From positions 488,497 through 552,496 of the forward strand of contig NZ_VOMB01000020.1 in NCBI RefSeq assembly GCF_019050325.1: a stretch of DNA of 64,000 bases, given 5' to 3'. The stretch's first letter is position 1. Every line of letters begins with the position of its first letter. The notes under the pieces are model-generated. The model was not told the origin of the DNA. It ran no database searches and saw only the letters and a program-made list of their open reading frames with translations. The stretch comes from [Mycobacterium] fortunisiensis. Lineage in GTDB: Bacteria; Actinomycetota; Actinomycetes; Mycobacteriales; Mycobacteriaceae. Of this stretch, positions 16,372 through 24,711 are shown piece by piece. Both the position numbers and the translations under genes were made by a program.

Positions 16372-16526
16372 TGCGCTTGGGTAACACATCTACGCACCCG
16401 GCGTAAGCAATTACTTCGAACCGATTGTGCACCGATTTGCTATCGCACAAATCTCGGTACTGGCAGTCGGCGGCAAACCGGAGGAAAGTGGGACCTACCA
16501 CATCAACGTTGTAGAAAGGCAGCGTC

Positions 16527-16808
16527 ATGATTGGAGCAATTATCACCGCAGTTGTCGTCGGCGCGATCATCGGAGCGCTCGCGCGACTGATCATGCCCGG
16601 TCGGCAGAACCTGAGCACCCTCATGACTGTCGTCCTCGGTATCGCCGGAGCCTTGATCGGCTCCTGGCTCACCGCTGCCGTCGGATACACCAACGCAAAC
16701 GGCGGGTTCGCCATCATTCCGTTCGTGGTCGGCGTCGTGGTCGCGATCGTGTTGATCGCGATCTACACCGCCCTGTCGGGCCGGCACGGCACGCCCGTCG
16801 GCCACTGA
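16527..16808 (+). CDS. GlsB/YeaQ/YmgE-family stress membrane protein
   Basis: A 93-residue protein with three hydrophobic segments and the family pattern IGAIITAVVVGAIIGALARL ... GIAGALIGSWLTAAVG ... IIPFVVGVVVAIVLIAIYTAL. Members are small inner-membrane proteins often induced by stress; the older label is transglycosylase-associated protein, and no enzymatic activity is implied. GAAAGGCAGC precedes the ATG. A strong hairpin follows, so it is probably monocistronic. Confidence 0.85.
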   Translation: MIGAIITAVVVGAIIGALARLIMPGRQNLSTLMTVVLGIAGALIGSWLTAAVGYTNANGGFAIIPFVVGVVVAIVLIAIYTALSGRHGTPVGH

Positions 16809-16823
16809 CCCGAACTCACCGCC

Positions 16824-16859
16824 GGCTCCGCCGATCCAGATCTCACGATCGGCGGAGCC
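16824..16859 (+). terminator. Hairpin terminator after the GlsB-like gene
   Basis: A perfect 13-bp stem (GGCTCCGCCGATC and its complement) with a 10-base loop, 16 bases past the stop, followed by GCCTTCTGT without a long U-tract. Confidence 0.7.
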
Positions 16860-16936
16860 GCCTTCTGTGCCGGCGTCGGGCCGGGGCTGCTTAGATCTTG
16901 TGCACGGAATCAGTTTTCGGCGACGGGGGCGGGCGA

Positions 16937-17431
16937 ATGAGTTATCCACAGGGCGGCAACGGCTGGCAACAGATGCCGCCACCAAACATGGCGCCCCAGC
17001 CGTTTCCCGGCCAGCCCTACGGTCCCGGCTACTACCCGCCGCCACCCAAGAAGAAAAAGACCTGGTTGTGGGTTCTGCTGGCGATCGTCACGGTCATCGT
17101 CGTGGGTATCGGCGGCATTCTCGCGTTCGTCTACTACGACAGCTCGCGCGTGGTGACGGTGACGTACGAGGTCGCCGGCACCGACGGCTCGGCGACCGTG
17201 ATGTATTCGCAGGGTGAATTCGGCAATCTGACCACCGAGGAAGGCGTGGCGCTGCCGTGGCGCAAGGACGTCGAACTCGCCCCCGACGCCGCCAAGGCAT
17301 TCCAGCTCACCGTCCAGCCTGAACCCGGGGGCAGCGCGGAGTGCAAGGTCACCCTGAACGGCGAGGTCATCAAGCAGGACAAATCGCAAGAGCCGGGCCG
17401 GAATGCGCACTGCTTCGGTACCGCGGCCTAG
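16937..17431 (+). CDS. MmpS-like single-pass membrane protein
   Basis: 164 residues: a Pro/Gly/Gln-rich cytoplasmic N-terminus (about 1-45, ending PPPPKKKK), one transmembrane helix (WLWVLLAIVTVIVVGIGGIL), and an extracellular beta-sandwich with the MmpS pattern (VTVTYEVAGTDGSATVMY, GVALPWRKDVEL, ECKVTLNGEVI, and a C-terminal Cys paired with the one in ECKV). MmpS proteins assist MmpL lipid exporters; no mmpL lies nearby, so a partner would be elsewhere. The ATG at 16937 is used because a GGGGGCGGGCGA tract precedes it. Confidence 0.75.
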   Translation: MSYPQGGNGWQQMPPPNMAPQPFPGQPYGPGYYPPPPKKKKTWLWVLLAIVTVIVVGIGGILAFVYYDSSRVVTVTYEVAGTDGSATVMYSQGEFGNLTTEEGVALPWRKDVELAPDAAKAFQLTVQPEPGGSAECKVTLNGEVIKQDKSQEPGRNAHCFGTAA

Positions 17432-17454
17432 CCCGGCCGACCCCCGGTAGCGCG

Positions 17455-18075
17455 GTGTTCAGCGTCCGGAGCCTCGCCCGCCGCGAACGCGAGGAATTCG
17501 CCGATCTGCTCGACGGGTTGAGTCCGGCGCACTGGCTGGCCCCGACGTTGTGTGCCGGTTGGACCGTCCGCGATGTCGTCGCGCACACCGTGGCCTATCT
17601 CGGGCAATCCCGGCTGGGCCTCACGGCGGCGATGCTGACCGCACGCGGCAGCGTCGACCGGATCAACGACCGAGCGCTGCGAGCCGGCGCCGGATCCGGT
17701 CCCGACCAGCTGCGCGCCCGGATGCGGGCCGGCGCCGACCCGTCGGGTGCGGGTGCGCTCTACGGCTGCCGGGTGGCGCTCATCGAATGCCTGATCCACC
17801 AGCAGGACATCCGGCGCCCGCTCGGGTTGCCTCGTGTCCTGGCCGCGGAATCCCTGCGCGCGGCCCTGACGTACGCCCGGGTCAGCCCGGTGATCGGCGG
17901 CGCCTGGCACACCCGGGGCCTGCGCCTGACCGCCACCGATCTGGACTGGTCGGCCGGTCGCGGGCCCGAGGTCCGCGGTCCGGGCGAGGCGCTGTTGCTG
18001 GCGATGACCGGACGGGTCGAGGCGGTAGCCGCAGAGTTGTCCGGCCCGGGGCTGCCCGCCCTGGGCCGACGCTGA
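17455..18075 (+). CDS. Mycothiol-dependent maleylpyruvate isomerase-family protein
   Basis: A 206-residue DinB/MDMPI-type four-helix protein. The N-terminal helix and motif AGWTVRDVVAHTVAYLG contain the first metal-ligand His; a second region (LIECLIHQQDIRRPLG) holds further His/Asp ligands. The C-terminal part LTATDLDWSAGRGPEVRGPGEALLLAMTGR is the usual MDMPI C-domain. Members are often mycothiol S-transferases; the substrate here is unknown. The GTG start at 17455 is selected by alignment to the family; an in-frame opening further upstream runs back into the MmpS-like gene. Confidence 0.75.
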   Translation: MFSVRSLARREREEFADLLDGLSPAHWLAPTLCAGWTVRDVVAHTVAYLGQSRLGLTAAMLTARGSVDRINDRALRAGAGSGPDQLRARMRAGADPSGAGALYGCRVALIECLIHQQDIRRPLGLPRVLAAESLRAALTYARVSPVIGGAWHTRGLRLTATDLDWSAGRGPEVRGPGEALLLAMTGRVEAVAAELSGPGLPALGRR

Positions 18076-18269
18076 TCGGCGCGCAGGCCGCCTGATCACG
18101 GCCCCGTCTCGAAAGCCTTGCGATCCGTACCGGAGGGGGTGCGTAACGGTGGTGAGCCACCTAGCGTGAGTAACGGGTGGGGTCCACCAATCGATTCTGA
18201 AGAAGATGGCCGCGCGATCAGACAGGTTCCGCGCACCGCAGCCGTAAGCCGCACCTGTGCAGGAGTTGC

Positions 18270-19451
18270 ATGCCCGTATTGAGCCGCATCGCAGGCACCT
18301 GCGCGCCGGAGTTCGACGGGGTCCGTCGAGCTTTCGACGCGAATTTTGCCGAGCGCGGTGAGGTCGGCGCGGCCGTCGCGGTCTGGGTCGACGGCGATCT
18401 GGTGGTGAACCTCTGGGGCGGGTCTGCCGACGCCGCCGGCACCCGGCCGTGGCAGCAGGACACCTTGGCCAGCGTGTATTCGGGCTCCAAAGGACTGTTG
18501 AGCACCTGCATCCACTTGTTGGCCGAGCGCGGCGAGATCGACCTGGATGCTCCGGTGGCCCGGTACTGGCCCGAGTTCGGCCAGGCCGGAAAGCAGAACA
18601 TCACGATCGCGATGGTGCTGGGCCACCGCTCGGGAGTGATCGGCCCGCGCGAACCGATGCACTGGCGCCACGTCACCGATTGGGATGCGGTGTGCGCCCG
18701 GATCGCTGCGGCCACCCCGTGGTGGCCCCCGGGCAGCGCACAGGGCTATCAGGTGGTGACCTTCGGGTTCATCCTGGGCGAGATCGTGCGTCGGGTCACC
18801 GGTCGCACGCTGGGCCAGTACCTGCGCACCGAGATCGCCGAACCGCTGGGCGCCGACATCCACATCGGCCTGCCCGCGGCGCAGCACCACCGGTGCGCGG
18901 AGATGGTGAACAAGCCGTCGGTGCGCAGTCTGTTGGCCGACAACGGCGTCAACGAGCCGCCCGGTTCACTCGGCGATCATCCGATGGCCGGGTGGGCGGT
19001 GTCGATGGATTTCGTGCCGGATGACGAGCTGGGCGTGCAGGCCCTGGACGCTTGGCGCGCCGCGGAGTTCCCGAGCACCAACGCGCACGTCTCCGCGTTG
19101 GGCATGGCGACCGTCTACAACGCCTTGGCCCAGGAGAAGTTGCTCTCGCGGGAGCACATGGAGCGGTGCCGGGTCTCGCAGGGCGGATTCGACGCCGACG
19201 TGGTGTTGGGCGCCCGGGTGGCCGACCACGGTTGGGGGCTGGGCTACATGCTCAATCAGCGCGGGGTGTCCGGGCCCAACACCGGAATCTTCGGGCATGG
19301 CGGGTCGGGTGGTTCCTTCGCGTTCGTCGACCTGGAGCACCGGATCGGCTACGCGTACGTGATGAACCATTTCGACGCGACCAAATGCAATGCCGACCCT
19401 CGGACCGTGGCGCTTTCCAACGAGGTTTACTCAGCTCTCGGCGTAATTTGA
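18270..19451 (+). CDS. lipP: LipP, serine-beta-lactamase-fold esterase
   Basis: A 393-residue hydrolase of the class C beta-lactamase/EstB superfamily. The nucleophile is in SVYSGSKGLL (SxxK, S71-K74), the Tyr is probably that of GSAQGYQVVTFG, and the late HGG element is GHGGSGGSF. Position after tig and before nei corresponds to Rv2463 (lipP). AGGAGTTGC precedes the ATG. Despite the fold, the family usually hydrolyses short-chain esters rather than beta-lactams; the natural substrate is not known. Confidence 0.87.
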   Translation: MPVLSRIAGTCAPEFDGVRRAFDANFAERGEVGAAVAVWVDGDLVVNLWGGSADAAGTRPWQQDTLASVYSGSKGLLSTCIHLLAERGEIDLDAPVARYWPEFGQAGKQNITIAMVLGHRSGVIGPREPMHWRHVTDWDAVCARIAAATPWWPPGSAQGYQVVTFGFILGEIVRRVTGRTLGQYLRTEIAEPLGADIHIGLPAAQHHRCAEMVNKPSVRSLLADNGVNEPPGSLGDHPMAGWAVSMDFVPDDELGVQALDAWRAAEFPSTNAHVSALGMATVYNALAQEKLLSREHMERCRVSQGGFDADVVLGARVADHGWGLGYMLNQRGVSGPNTGIFGHGGSGGSFAFVDLEHRIGYAYVMNHFDATKCNADPRTVALSNEVYSALGVI

Positions 19452-19502
19452 GTTCTCTTCGAGGACCGGGGAACGCCGTTTGCCGTCGGTACGCTGGACG
19501 GC

Positions 19503-20318
19503 ATGAACAGCGTTTTGCTGGTACTCATCGTCTTGGCCATCGCGGCGATCGCGTTCGTCGTCTACACCTCGTCGCAGGCGAACGGCCGTCGCTCCGCCGA
19601 GACACTGGCCGACGCCAAGGCTGACGCGCGGCGGCTCATCGAACGGCTCGGTGGGCAGGTGCTCAACTTGACCGGCTCCGACGATGCCGCCAAGCAGGCC
19701 CTGGCCGACGCGTCGGAGCGCTACACCGCGGCGTCCTCGCAGATCGATCAGGCCACCACGGTCAAGCAGGCGGCGCTGGCCAAGGAAAGCGCCATCGAGG
19801 GCCTCTATTACGTGCGCGCGGCCCGCACCGCGATGGGCATGGATCCGGGTCCGGAGTTGGAGTCGCTGAGTGGGCAGCGCTCGGCCGGTGCGGTCACCGA
19901 GGATCGTCGGATCAACTTCGAGGGCCGCGAGATCGAGGCCTCCCCCACCCCGTCGCAGCGCACCCCGAACTACTACCCCGGTGGCCGGGTGGCCGGGCGT
20001 CCGGTTCCGGCCGGCTGGTACTCCGAGCCGTGGTGGAAGCCGGCGCTGGTGGCCGGTGCGTGGGGCCTGGGTTCGGTACTGCTGTTCGACGCGTTGTTCT
20101 CCGGCATGCACGGAGTCGATTACGGCGCACAGGGTTTCGAGAGTGGCTACGGCGACGGCTTCTCCGACGGTTTCGCAGCCGGTCAGGATTCCGGGGGCTT
20201 CGACGGCGGCGACGCCGGCGGCGGCGACTGGGGTGGGACCGACGCCGGCGGCTGGGACGGCGGCGGTTTCGACGGTGGCGGTTTCGGCGACTTCGGCGGC
20301 GATTTCGGCGGCTTCTGA
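19503..20318 (+). CDS. Membrane protein with coiled-coil domain and Gly/Asp/Phe-rich tail
   Basis: 271 residues. An N-terminal transmembrane helix (residues 3-21) is followed by a helical, probably coiled-coil region (about 28-110, Ala/Asp/Gln-rich), a linker, a second hydrophobic segment (ALVAGAWGLGSVLLFDALF, about 180-198), and a low-complexity tail of GGFDGG/GGGD repeats ending GGDFGGF. The overall build suggests a DUF1542-type actinobacterial protein, but I cannot assign a function. Its stop is 10 bases from that of the convergent antiporter gene. Confidence 0.7.
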   Translation: MNSVLLVLIVLAIAAIAFVVYTSSQANGRRSAETLADAKADARRLIERLGGQVLNLTGSDDAAKQALADASERYTAASSQIDQATTVKQAALAKESAIEGLYYVRAARTAMGMDPGPELESLSGQRSAGAVTEDRRINFEGREIEASPTPSQRTPNYYPGGRVAGRPVPAGWYSEPWWKPALVAGAWGLGSVLLFDALFSGMHGVDYGAQGFESGYGDGFSDGFAAGQDSGGFDGGDAGGGDWGGTDAGGWDGGGFDGGGFGDFGGDFGGF

Positions 20319-20327
20319 ACCCGGGTT

Positions 20328-22013
20328 CTAGAGGCGGCTCTCCAGACGCGCCGACACCCCGGCCTCCTGCAGATCCAGCCGCTCCAGCATGGCCCGCACC
20401 GCTTCGTCCTCGATCCGGCCTTCGTCCCGCTCGGCGATGAGCGCGCCGCGTTGCGCCGCGAGCACATCCCGGTAGAGAGCCGAGAACACCGCGGCCCGCT
20501 TGGTCAGCGCCTCGGGGTCGGGCATCTCGTCGGCGTCCTGTGAATGCCGGGCGATCACCGCACGGATCTCGGTCACCAGATGCCGGTCCAGCCCTTCTGG
20601 CGGATCGGCCTCGAAGGCGTCGAGCACCTCGTCGGCTGCATCGTGCACCACCCGCTCGGCCTTGAGTTCCTCTTCCCGGTCGGCGGCATGGTCGTCACAG
20701 AACCGGGACAGGTTGAGCCGCCGGATCAACAACGGCAGTGTCCAGCCCTGGATCAGCAAGGTCCCCACGCTCACCACGAAGGCGATGGCCTGGATGGTGG
20801 CACGTTCCGGGAACGGTTCGCCGGTGGCGGTGGTGGCCGGGATCGCCGCGGCGGCGGCCAACGTCACCACCCCGCGCATCCCGGTCCAGGACACGACGAG
20901 GTTCTCCCGCCAGCTCAACGACCGGCGGTCGATCAATTCCCGCCAGCGCGCCCTCGGCCGCCGTCTCCCCAAACTGAGGGCTGCGCGTGTGCCGTCGGAC
21001 ACCGAGGCGCTGAACTTGTTCTCCACATGCCGAGACAGCTTGTTGCGGCCGAACATCAGGAACACCGACAGCGGCCTGATGAACAGCACGATCACCAACA
21101 CGATGATCGAGGCGACCGCGACCTCAACCAGGGACTCGTGGGCCTCGTTGAGGTGCTCCAGCACGAAGCGCAGGTGCAGACCGATGTAGGCGAACACGAA
21201 TGCCTCGAGCAGCACGTCCAGCGAGTTCCAGACATACCGTTCCTGCAGCCGGGTCTGGTAACCCGCGCCCATCGCGCCGTTGCCGACCACGAATCCGGCG
21301 ACCACCACGGCCAGCACCCCGGAGGCGTGCATTTCCTCGGCAACGATGAACGCAGCGAACGGCACCACGAGACCTTGGACGGTTTCCAGCCCCGGATTGT
21401 CCAGGTGCTTGCGGATCCACAGCGTCACGTAGCCCAGCAGCGCACCGACCAGCGGACCGACCGTGGCGCTGTAGCCGAACAGCAGAAACGGGTTCTCGAT
21501 GAACGTGTGGCTGCCGGCCACCTGGGCCACCGCGATGGAGAACAGGGTCAGCGCGGCGGCGTCGTTGATCAGGCTCTCCCCGGTGAGGATCGCCATCACC
21601 CGTTTCGGCAGACCGAGTTTGCGGCCCACCGCAACGGCGGTGACGGCGTCCGGGGGCGCCACGATCGCGCCGAGCACCAACGCCAGCCCGAAGGTCAACG
21701 GCACCAGCACCAGCCAGGACGACACCGCGGCCACAGCGAATGCGGTCACCACCACCAGGCCGACCCCGAGGCCAAGTATTGGGCGGATGTTGCGGAAGAA
21801 GGTCGGGAAGGAGAAGTCCAGCGCCGCGGAGTACAGCAGCGGCGGCAACACCACCGTCAGCAGGATGTGCGAATCGAGTTCGGGGGGTTCGAATCCCGGG
21901 AGGAACGAGACCAGGCTGCCGATGACCACGATGATCAGGGCGGGTTCCTGCCCGCGCCGATGCGCGGCGGCGGTGACGAGGATGGCTCCGACGACGACGA
22001 GGATCAATTCCAC
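20328..22013 (-). CDS. Na+/H+ antiporter, CPA1 family
   Basis: A 561-residue protein with about 12 hydrophobic segments in the first 420 residues and a soluble, charged C-terminal part. The family core is APPDAVTAVAVGRKLGLPKRVMAILTGESLINDAAALTLFS, whose acidic residues in the PDA and ESLINDA segments carry ions; SWTGMRGVVTLAAA is another signature. It exchanges monovalent cations for protons to control pH and salt. The start is GTG 22013. It probably forms its own transcript or follows nei-rpiB. Confidence 0.88.
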   Translation of the reverse strand: MELILVVVGAILVTAAAHRRGQEPALIIVVIGSLVSFLPGFEPPELDSHILLTVVLPPLLYSAALDFSFPTFFRNIRPILGLGVGLVVVTAFAVAAVSSWLVLVPLTFGLALVLGAIVAPPDAVTAVAVGRKLGLPKRVMAILTGESLINDAAALTLFSIAVAQVAGSHTFIENPFLLFGYSATVGPLVGALLGYVTLWIRKHLDNPGLETVQGLVVPFAAFIVAEEMHASGVLAVVVAGFVVGNGAMGAGYQTRLQERYVWNSLDVLLEAFVFAYIGLHLRFVLEHLNEAHESLVEVAVASIIVLVIVLFIRPLSVFLMFGRNKLSRHVENKFSASVSDGTRAALSLGRRRPRARWRELIDRRSLSWRENLVVSWTGMRGVVTLAAAAAIPATTATGEPFPERATIQAIAFVVSVGTLLIQGWTLPLLIRRLNLSRFCDDHAADREEELKAERVVHDAADEVLDAFEADPPEGLDRHLVTEIRAVIARHSQDADEMPDPEALTKRAAVFSALYRDVLAAQRGALIAERDEGRIEDEAVRAMLERLDLQEAGVSARLESRL

Positions 22014-22050
22014 CGGGACATTGTCCCGTGCCCGGTTCCCCGGCGCGCAC

Positions 22051-22845
22051 TCACACCTGACAGTCGGGGCACCAGAACAGGTTGCGGCCCTCCAATTCTG
22101 CGGTGCGCACGCTGGCGCCGCACACCCGGCAGGCCTCCCCGGCCCGGCGGTAGACGTAGGTGCGCGGGCGGCCCGGACCGTAGGCCGGCGCGCCGTGGTC
22201 GTGCTCGGGACGGATCACGATGATCTTTCCGCGCCGCACCCCGACCTTCATCAACGCGACGAGATCGGTCCACATGTCGTCGAATTCGGTCTGCCCGATG
22301 TGCGTTCCGGGTCGGTACGGGTCGATGCGGTGACGGAACAGCAGTTCGCTGCGGTACACGTTGCCCACCCCGGCGATCACCGACTGGTCCATCAGCAACG
22401 CGCCGATTGTCCTGCGTGACTTGCTGATTCGTTTCCAGGCCAGCGCGGGGTCGGCGTCCTTGCGCAGCGGGTCAGGGCCAAGCCGGACCACCACGTCGGC
22501 GATCTCGGGCTCGGCGATCAGCTCACAGCGGGTGGGGCCACGCAGGTCGGTACCGTATTCGGCGCCCACCAACCGCATCCGCACCTGGCCCACCGGCAAC
22601 CCCATCGGTACCCGAGCTTCGGTGAACGCCCCGTACAGGCCGAGGTGGATGTGCACCACGCGGCCACCTTCGTAATGGTGGAACAGGTGTTTGCCCCAGG
22701 CGTCGGCTCGGGTGAACACCGCACCGTTGACGGCCGCCGCTCCGTCGGCGAACCGGCCCTGCGGGCTGGACACCAGCACCGGGGTCCGGCCGAACCGCTT
22801 CTGGTGCAGCCGGGCCAGCCGGTGCAGGGTGTGCCCCTCGGGCAT
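22051..22845 (-). CDS. nei: Nei1, formamidopyrimidine-DNA glycosylase family (endonuclease VIII)
   Basis: A 264-residue bifunctional base-excision repair glycosylase/AP lyase. After Met removal the N-terminus is PEGHTLHR, giving the catalytic Pro and Glu of the family. The helix-two-turn-helix has MDQSVIAGVGNVYRSELLF, and the C-terminal zinc finger is CRVCGASVRTAELEGRNLFWCPDC. The order Nei1-RpiB matches Rv2464c-Rv2465c. The ATG comes one base after the rpiB stop, indicating an operon. Confidence 0.93.
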   Translation of the reverse strand: MPEGHTLHRLARLHQKRFGRTPVLVSSPQGRFADGAAAVNGAVFTRADAWGKHLFHHYEGGRVVHIHLGLYGAFTEARVPMGLPVGQVRMRLVGAEYGTDLRGPTRCELIAEPEIADVVVRLGPDPLRKDADPALAWKRISKSRRTIGALLMDQSVIAGVGNVYRSELLFRHRIDPYRPGTHIGQTEFDDMWTDLVALMKVGVRRGKIIVIRPEHDHGAPAYGPGRPRTYVYRRAGEACRVCGASVRTAELEGRNLFWCPDCQV

Positions 22846-22846
22846 G

Positions 22847-23320
22847 TCAGGCGCCGGGAACCGGCGGGGCCACGTGGTCCTTCTCGTAGGCGGCCAGGAT
22901 GTCGATGCGGCGCTGATGCCGCTCGGCCTCCGACCACGGGGTGGCCAGGAAGGCGTCCACGATGGCCAGCGCCTCTTCGGTGCTGTGCATCCGGCCGCCG
23001 ATACCGATCAACTGCGCGTTGTTGTGCTGGCGGGCCAGTTCGGCGGTCTCGACGCTCCAGGCCAGGGCACAGCGGGCGCCGGGAACCTTGTTCGCCGCGA
23101 TCTGCTCACCGTTGCCCGAGCCACCCAGCACGATGCCGAGGCTGCCGGGGTCGGCGACGGTCTTGACGGCGGCGGCGATACAGAACGCCGGGTAGTCATC
23201 CTCGGCGTCGTAGCTGAAGGCACCGCAGTCGATCGGCTCGTGGCCGTTGTTGGTGAGGTGCTCGAGGATGGCTTGCTTGAGTTCGTAGCCGGCGTGGTCG
23301 GCACCGAGGTAGACGCGCAT
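22847..23320 (-). CDS. rpiB: Ribose-5-phosphate isomerase B
   Basis: A 157-residue LacAB/RpiB-family enzyme that interconverts ribose 5-phosphate and ribulose 5-phosphate in the pentose phosphate pathway. MRVYLGADHAGYELK gives the substrate-binding DHAG, and GIVLGGSGNGEQIAANK is the anion-binding loop; its Glu is the catalytic base used in the mycobacterial type instead of the Cys of E. coli RpiB. GRMHSTEEAL is also typical. Encoded between the mycoredoxin-like gene and nei in one direction with small gaps. Confidence 0.95.
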   Translation of the reverse strand: MRVYLGADHAGYELKQAILEHLTNNGHEPIDCGAFSYDAEDDYPAFCIAAAVKTVADPGSLGIVLGGSGNGEQIAANKVPGARCALAWSVETAELARQHNNAQLIGIGGRMHSTEEALAIVDAFLATPWSEAERHQRRIDILAAYEKDHVAPPVPGA

Positions 23321-23351
23321 GCGGGTAACCCTAACGCCTCGATCAGGTTGC

Positions 23352-23984
23352 TCAGTCGAACTCGGGCCGCTCGGTGCGCGACCGCTTGAGCTCCCAGAAA
23401 TGCGGGTACGACGCGAACGTCACCGAGGCGTCCCACAGCTTGCCGGCCTCTTCGCCGCGCGGGATCCGCGACAACACCGGGCCGAAGAACGCGACACCGT
23501 TGACGTGGATGGTCGGGGTGCCGACGTCCTCGCCGACCGCGTCCATCCCGGCGTGGTGGCTCTTGCGCAGGGCGTCGTCGTATTTGTCGGTGGTGGCGGC
23601 CTCGGCCAAATCAGCGGGCAGGCCCACCTCATCGAGCGCCTGGGTGATCACCTCGTCGAGGTCCTTGTTGTCCAGGTTGTGAATCCGGAATCCCATCGCG
23701 GTGTAGAGCGGGCCGAGGACGTCCGGCCCCTTGAGCTGCTCGGCGGCGATGGCCACCCGCACCGGGCCCCAGGCCCGCTGCATCAGCTCCTGGTAGTTCT
23801 CCGGCAGGTCGCGGCCCTCGTTGAGCACCGCGAGGCTCATCACGTGGAACTGCACGTCGATGTCGCGGACCTTTTCCACTTCGAGGATCCATCGCGACGT
23901 GATCCAGCACCATGGGCACAGCGGGTCGAACCAAAAACCGGCCGTGTCTTTTTGACCTGCGGACTTCTCTTTGTCATCGGCCAT
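23352..23984 (-). CDS. DsbA-fold, mycothiol-linked oxidoreductase (Rv2466c-like mycoredoxin)
   Basis: A 210-residue thioredoxin-fold protein with active site CPWC (residues 23-26) in WFDPLCPWCWITSRW, an inserted helical domain, and the cis-Pro segment GTPTIHVNG. This matches M. tuberculosis Rv2466c, a mycothiol-dependent reductase that also activates nitro prodrugs. The gene is preceded by a good SigH-type promoter, consistent with the known oxidative-stress induction of Rv2466c. It is first in the run leading to rpiB and nei. Confidence 0.88.
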   Translation of the reverse strand: MADDKEKSAGQKDTAGFWFDPLCPWCWITSRWILEVEKVRDIDVQFHVMSLAVLNEGRDLPENYQELMQRAWGPVRVAIAAEQLKGPDVLGPLYTAMGFRIHNLDNKDLDEVITQALDEVGLPADLAEAATTDKYDDALRKSHHAGMDAVGEDVGTPTIHVNGVAFFGPVLSRIPRGEEAGKLWDASVTFASYPHFWELKRSRTERPEFD

Positions 23985-24029
23985 CTGGGTGTCCTCTCGA
24001 TGTGGTCCTGGGCACAGCTGCCATCAGCA

Positions 24030-24057
24030 CAACTCTGCGCCCACCTGGAGATGTTCC
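24030..24057 (-). promoter_or_regulatory. SigH-type promoter of the mycoredoxin-like gene
   Basis: On the minus strand a -35 element GGAACA (24057-24052) is followed after 18 bases by GTTG (24033-24030), matching the mycobacterial SigH consensus GGAACA ... GTT. The element ends 46 bases upstream of the ATG. The sigma factor is inferred from the motif and from the known SigH dependence of Rv2466c. Confidence 0.65.
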
Positions 24058-24248
24058 CGCTGCGGGTAACTATCCACGTCCCAATTGCGACAACCTTGAT
24101 GCATGCTGAAGTCACGGCAGCGACACAGGAAACGCATAGCGGGTGAACTTTTACCGAAACGTGTTGTTCCTGTGACCCTGGTCAACCAGTGTTGCCCAAG
24201 TGAGCAGAGCGTCATCAGAGTTCTGCGTGATAGCTGAGGAGCTCGAAT

Positions 24249-24674
24249 ATGACCGCTCGCAACGTCCTGACGGCCGCCGGCACCTGTGCCGGTGCCCTCG
24301 CCGTCGCTTTCGCACTGGCGGTCCCGGCCCAGGCCGACCCGATCCCGCCCAATCCGGCCCCGCCCAATCCGACCGACGACTCGTTCCTCAATGCCCTCAA
24401 CGACGCCGGGGTGGGCTACGGCGATCCCAACGCCGCCGTTCAGATGGGCCAAGATGTGTGTCCGATGCTCGTCGAGCCGGGGAAGGACTTCGCCTCGGTG
24501 GCCTCCCAGATGCGCGGCGACAACGGGATGTCACCGCAGATGGCGTCGTTCTTCACCGGCATCGCGATCCAGATGTACTGCCCGCAGATGATGTCGTCGA
24601 TCAGTGACGGCTCGATCCTGAACAACCTCGGGGCGCTCAACGCCCTCGGCGGCCTGGCCGGCTTCCCCCAGTAG
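24249..24674 (+). CDS. Secreted DUF732-family protein
   Basis: 141 residues. A signal peptide (MTARNVLTAAGTCAGALAVA, cleavage after AQA) precedes a Pro/Asn-rich stretch (DPIPPNPAPPNPTDD) and a small helical DUF732 domain with FLNALNDAGVGYGDPNAAVQ and two Cys (DVCPML, MYCPQM) likely forming a disulfide. DUF732 proteins are abundant small exported mycobacterial proteins of unknown function. An imperfect CRP-like palindrome lies about 70 bases upstream. Confidence 0.82.
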   Translation: MTARNVLTAAGTCAGALAVAFALAVPAQADPIPPNPAPPNPTDDSFLNALNDAGVGYGDPNAAVQMGQDVCPMLVEPGKDFASVASQMRGDNGMSPQMASFFTGIAIQMYCPQMMSSISDGSILNNLGALNALGGLAGFPQ

Positions 24675-24711
24675 CTGGGTCGCACGCGCAGCCAGCCACT
24701 AGGTTGGACGC

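Noticed and set aside
16420..16455. TTGTGC ... GCACAA dyad between the secreted-protein gene and the GlsB-like gene
   Set aside because: Arms are only 6 bases with a 14-base gap; this can occur by chance.
24171..24186. CRP-like site before the DUF732 gene
   Set aside because: TGTGA-N6-TCAAC breaks the second half-site by one base; too weak to list as a feature without binding data.
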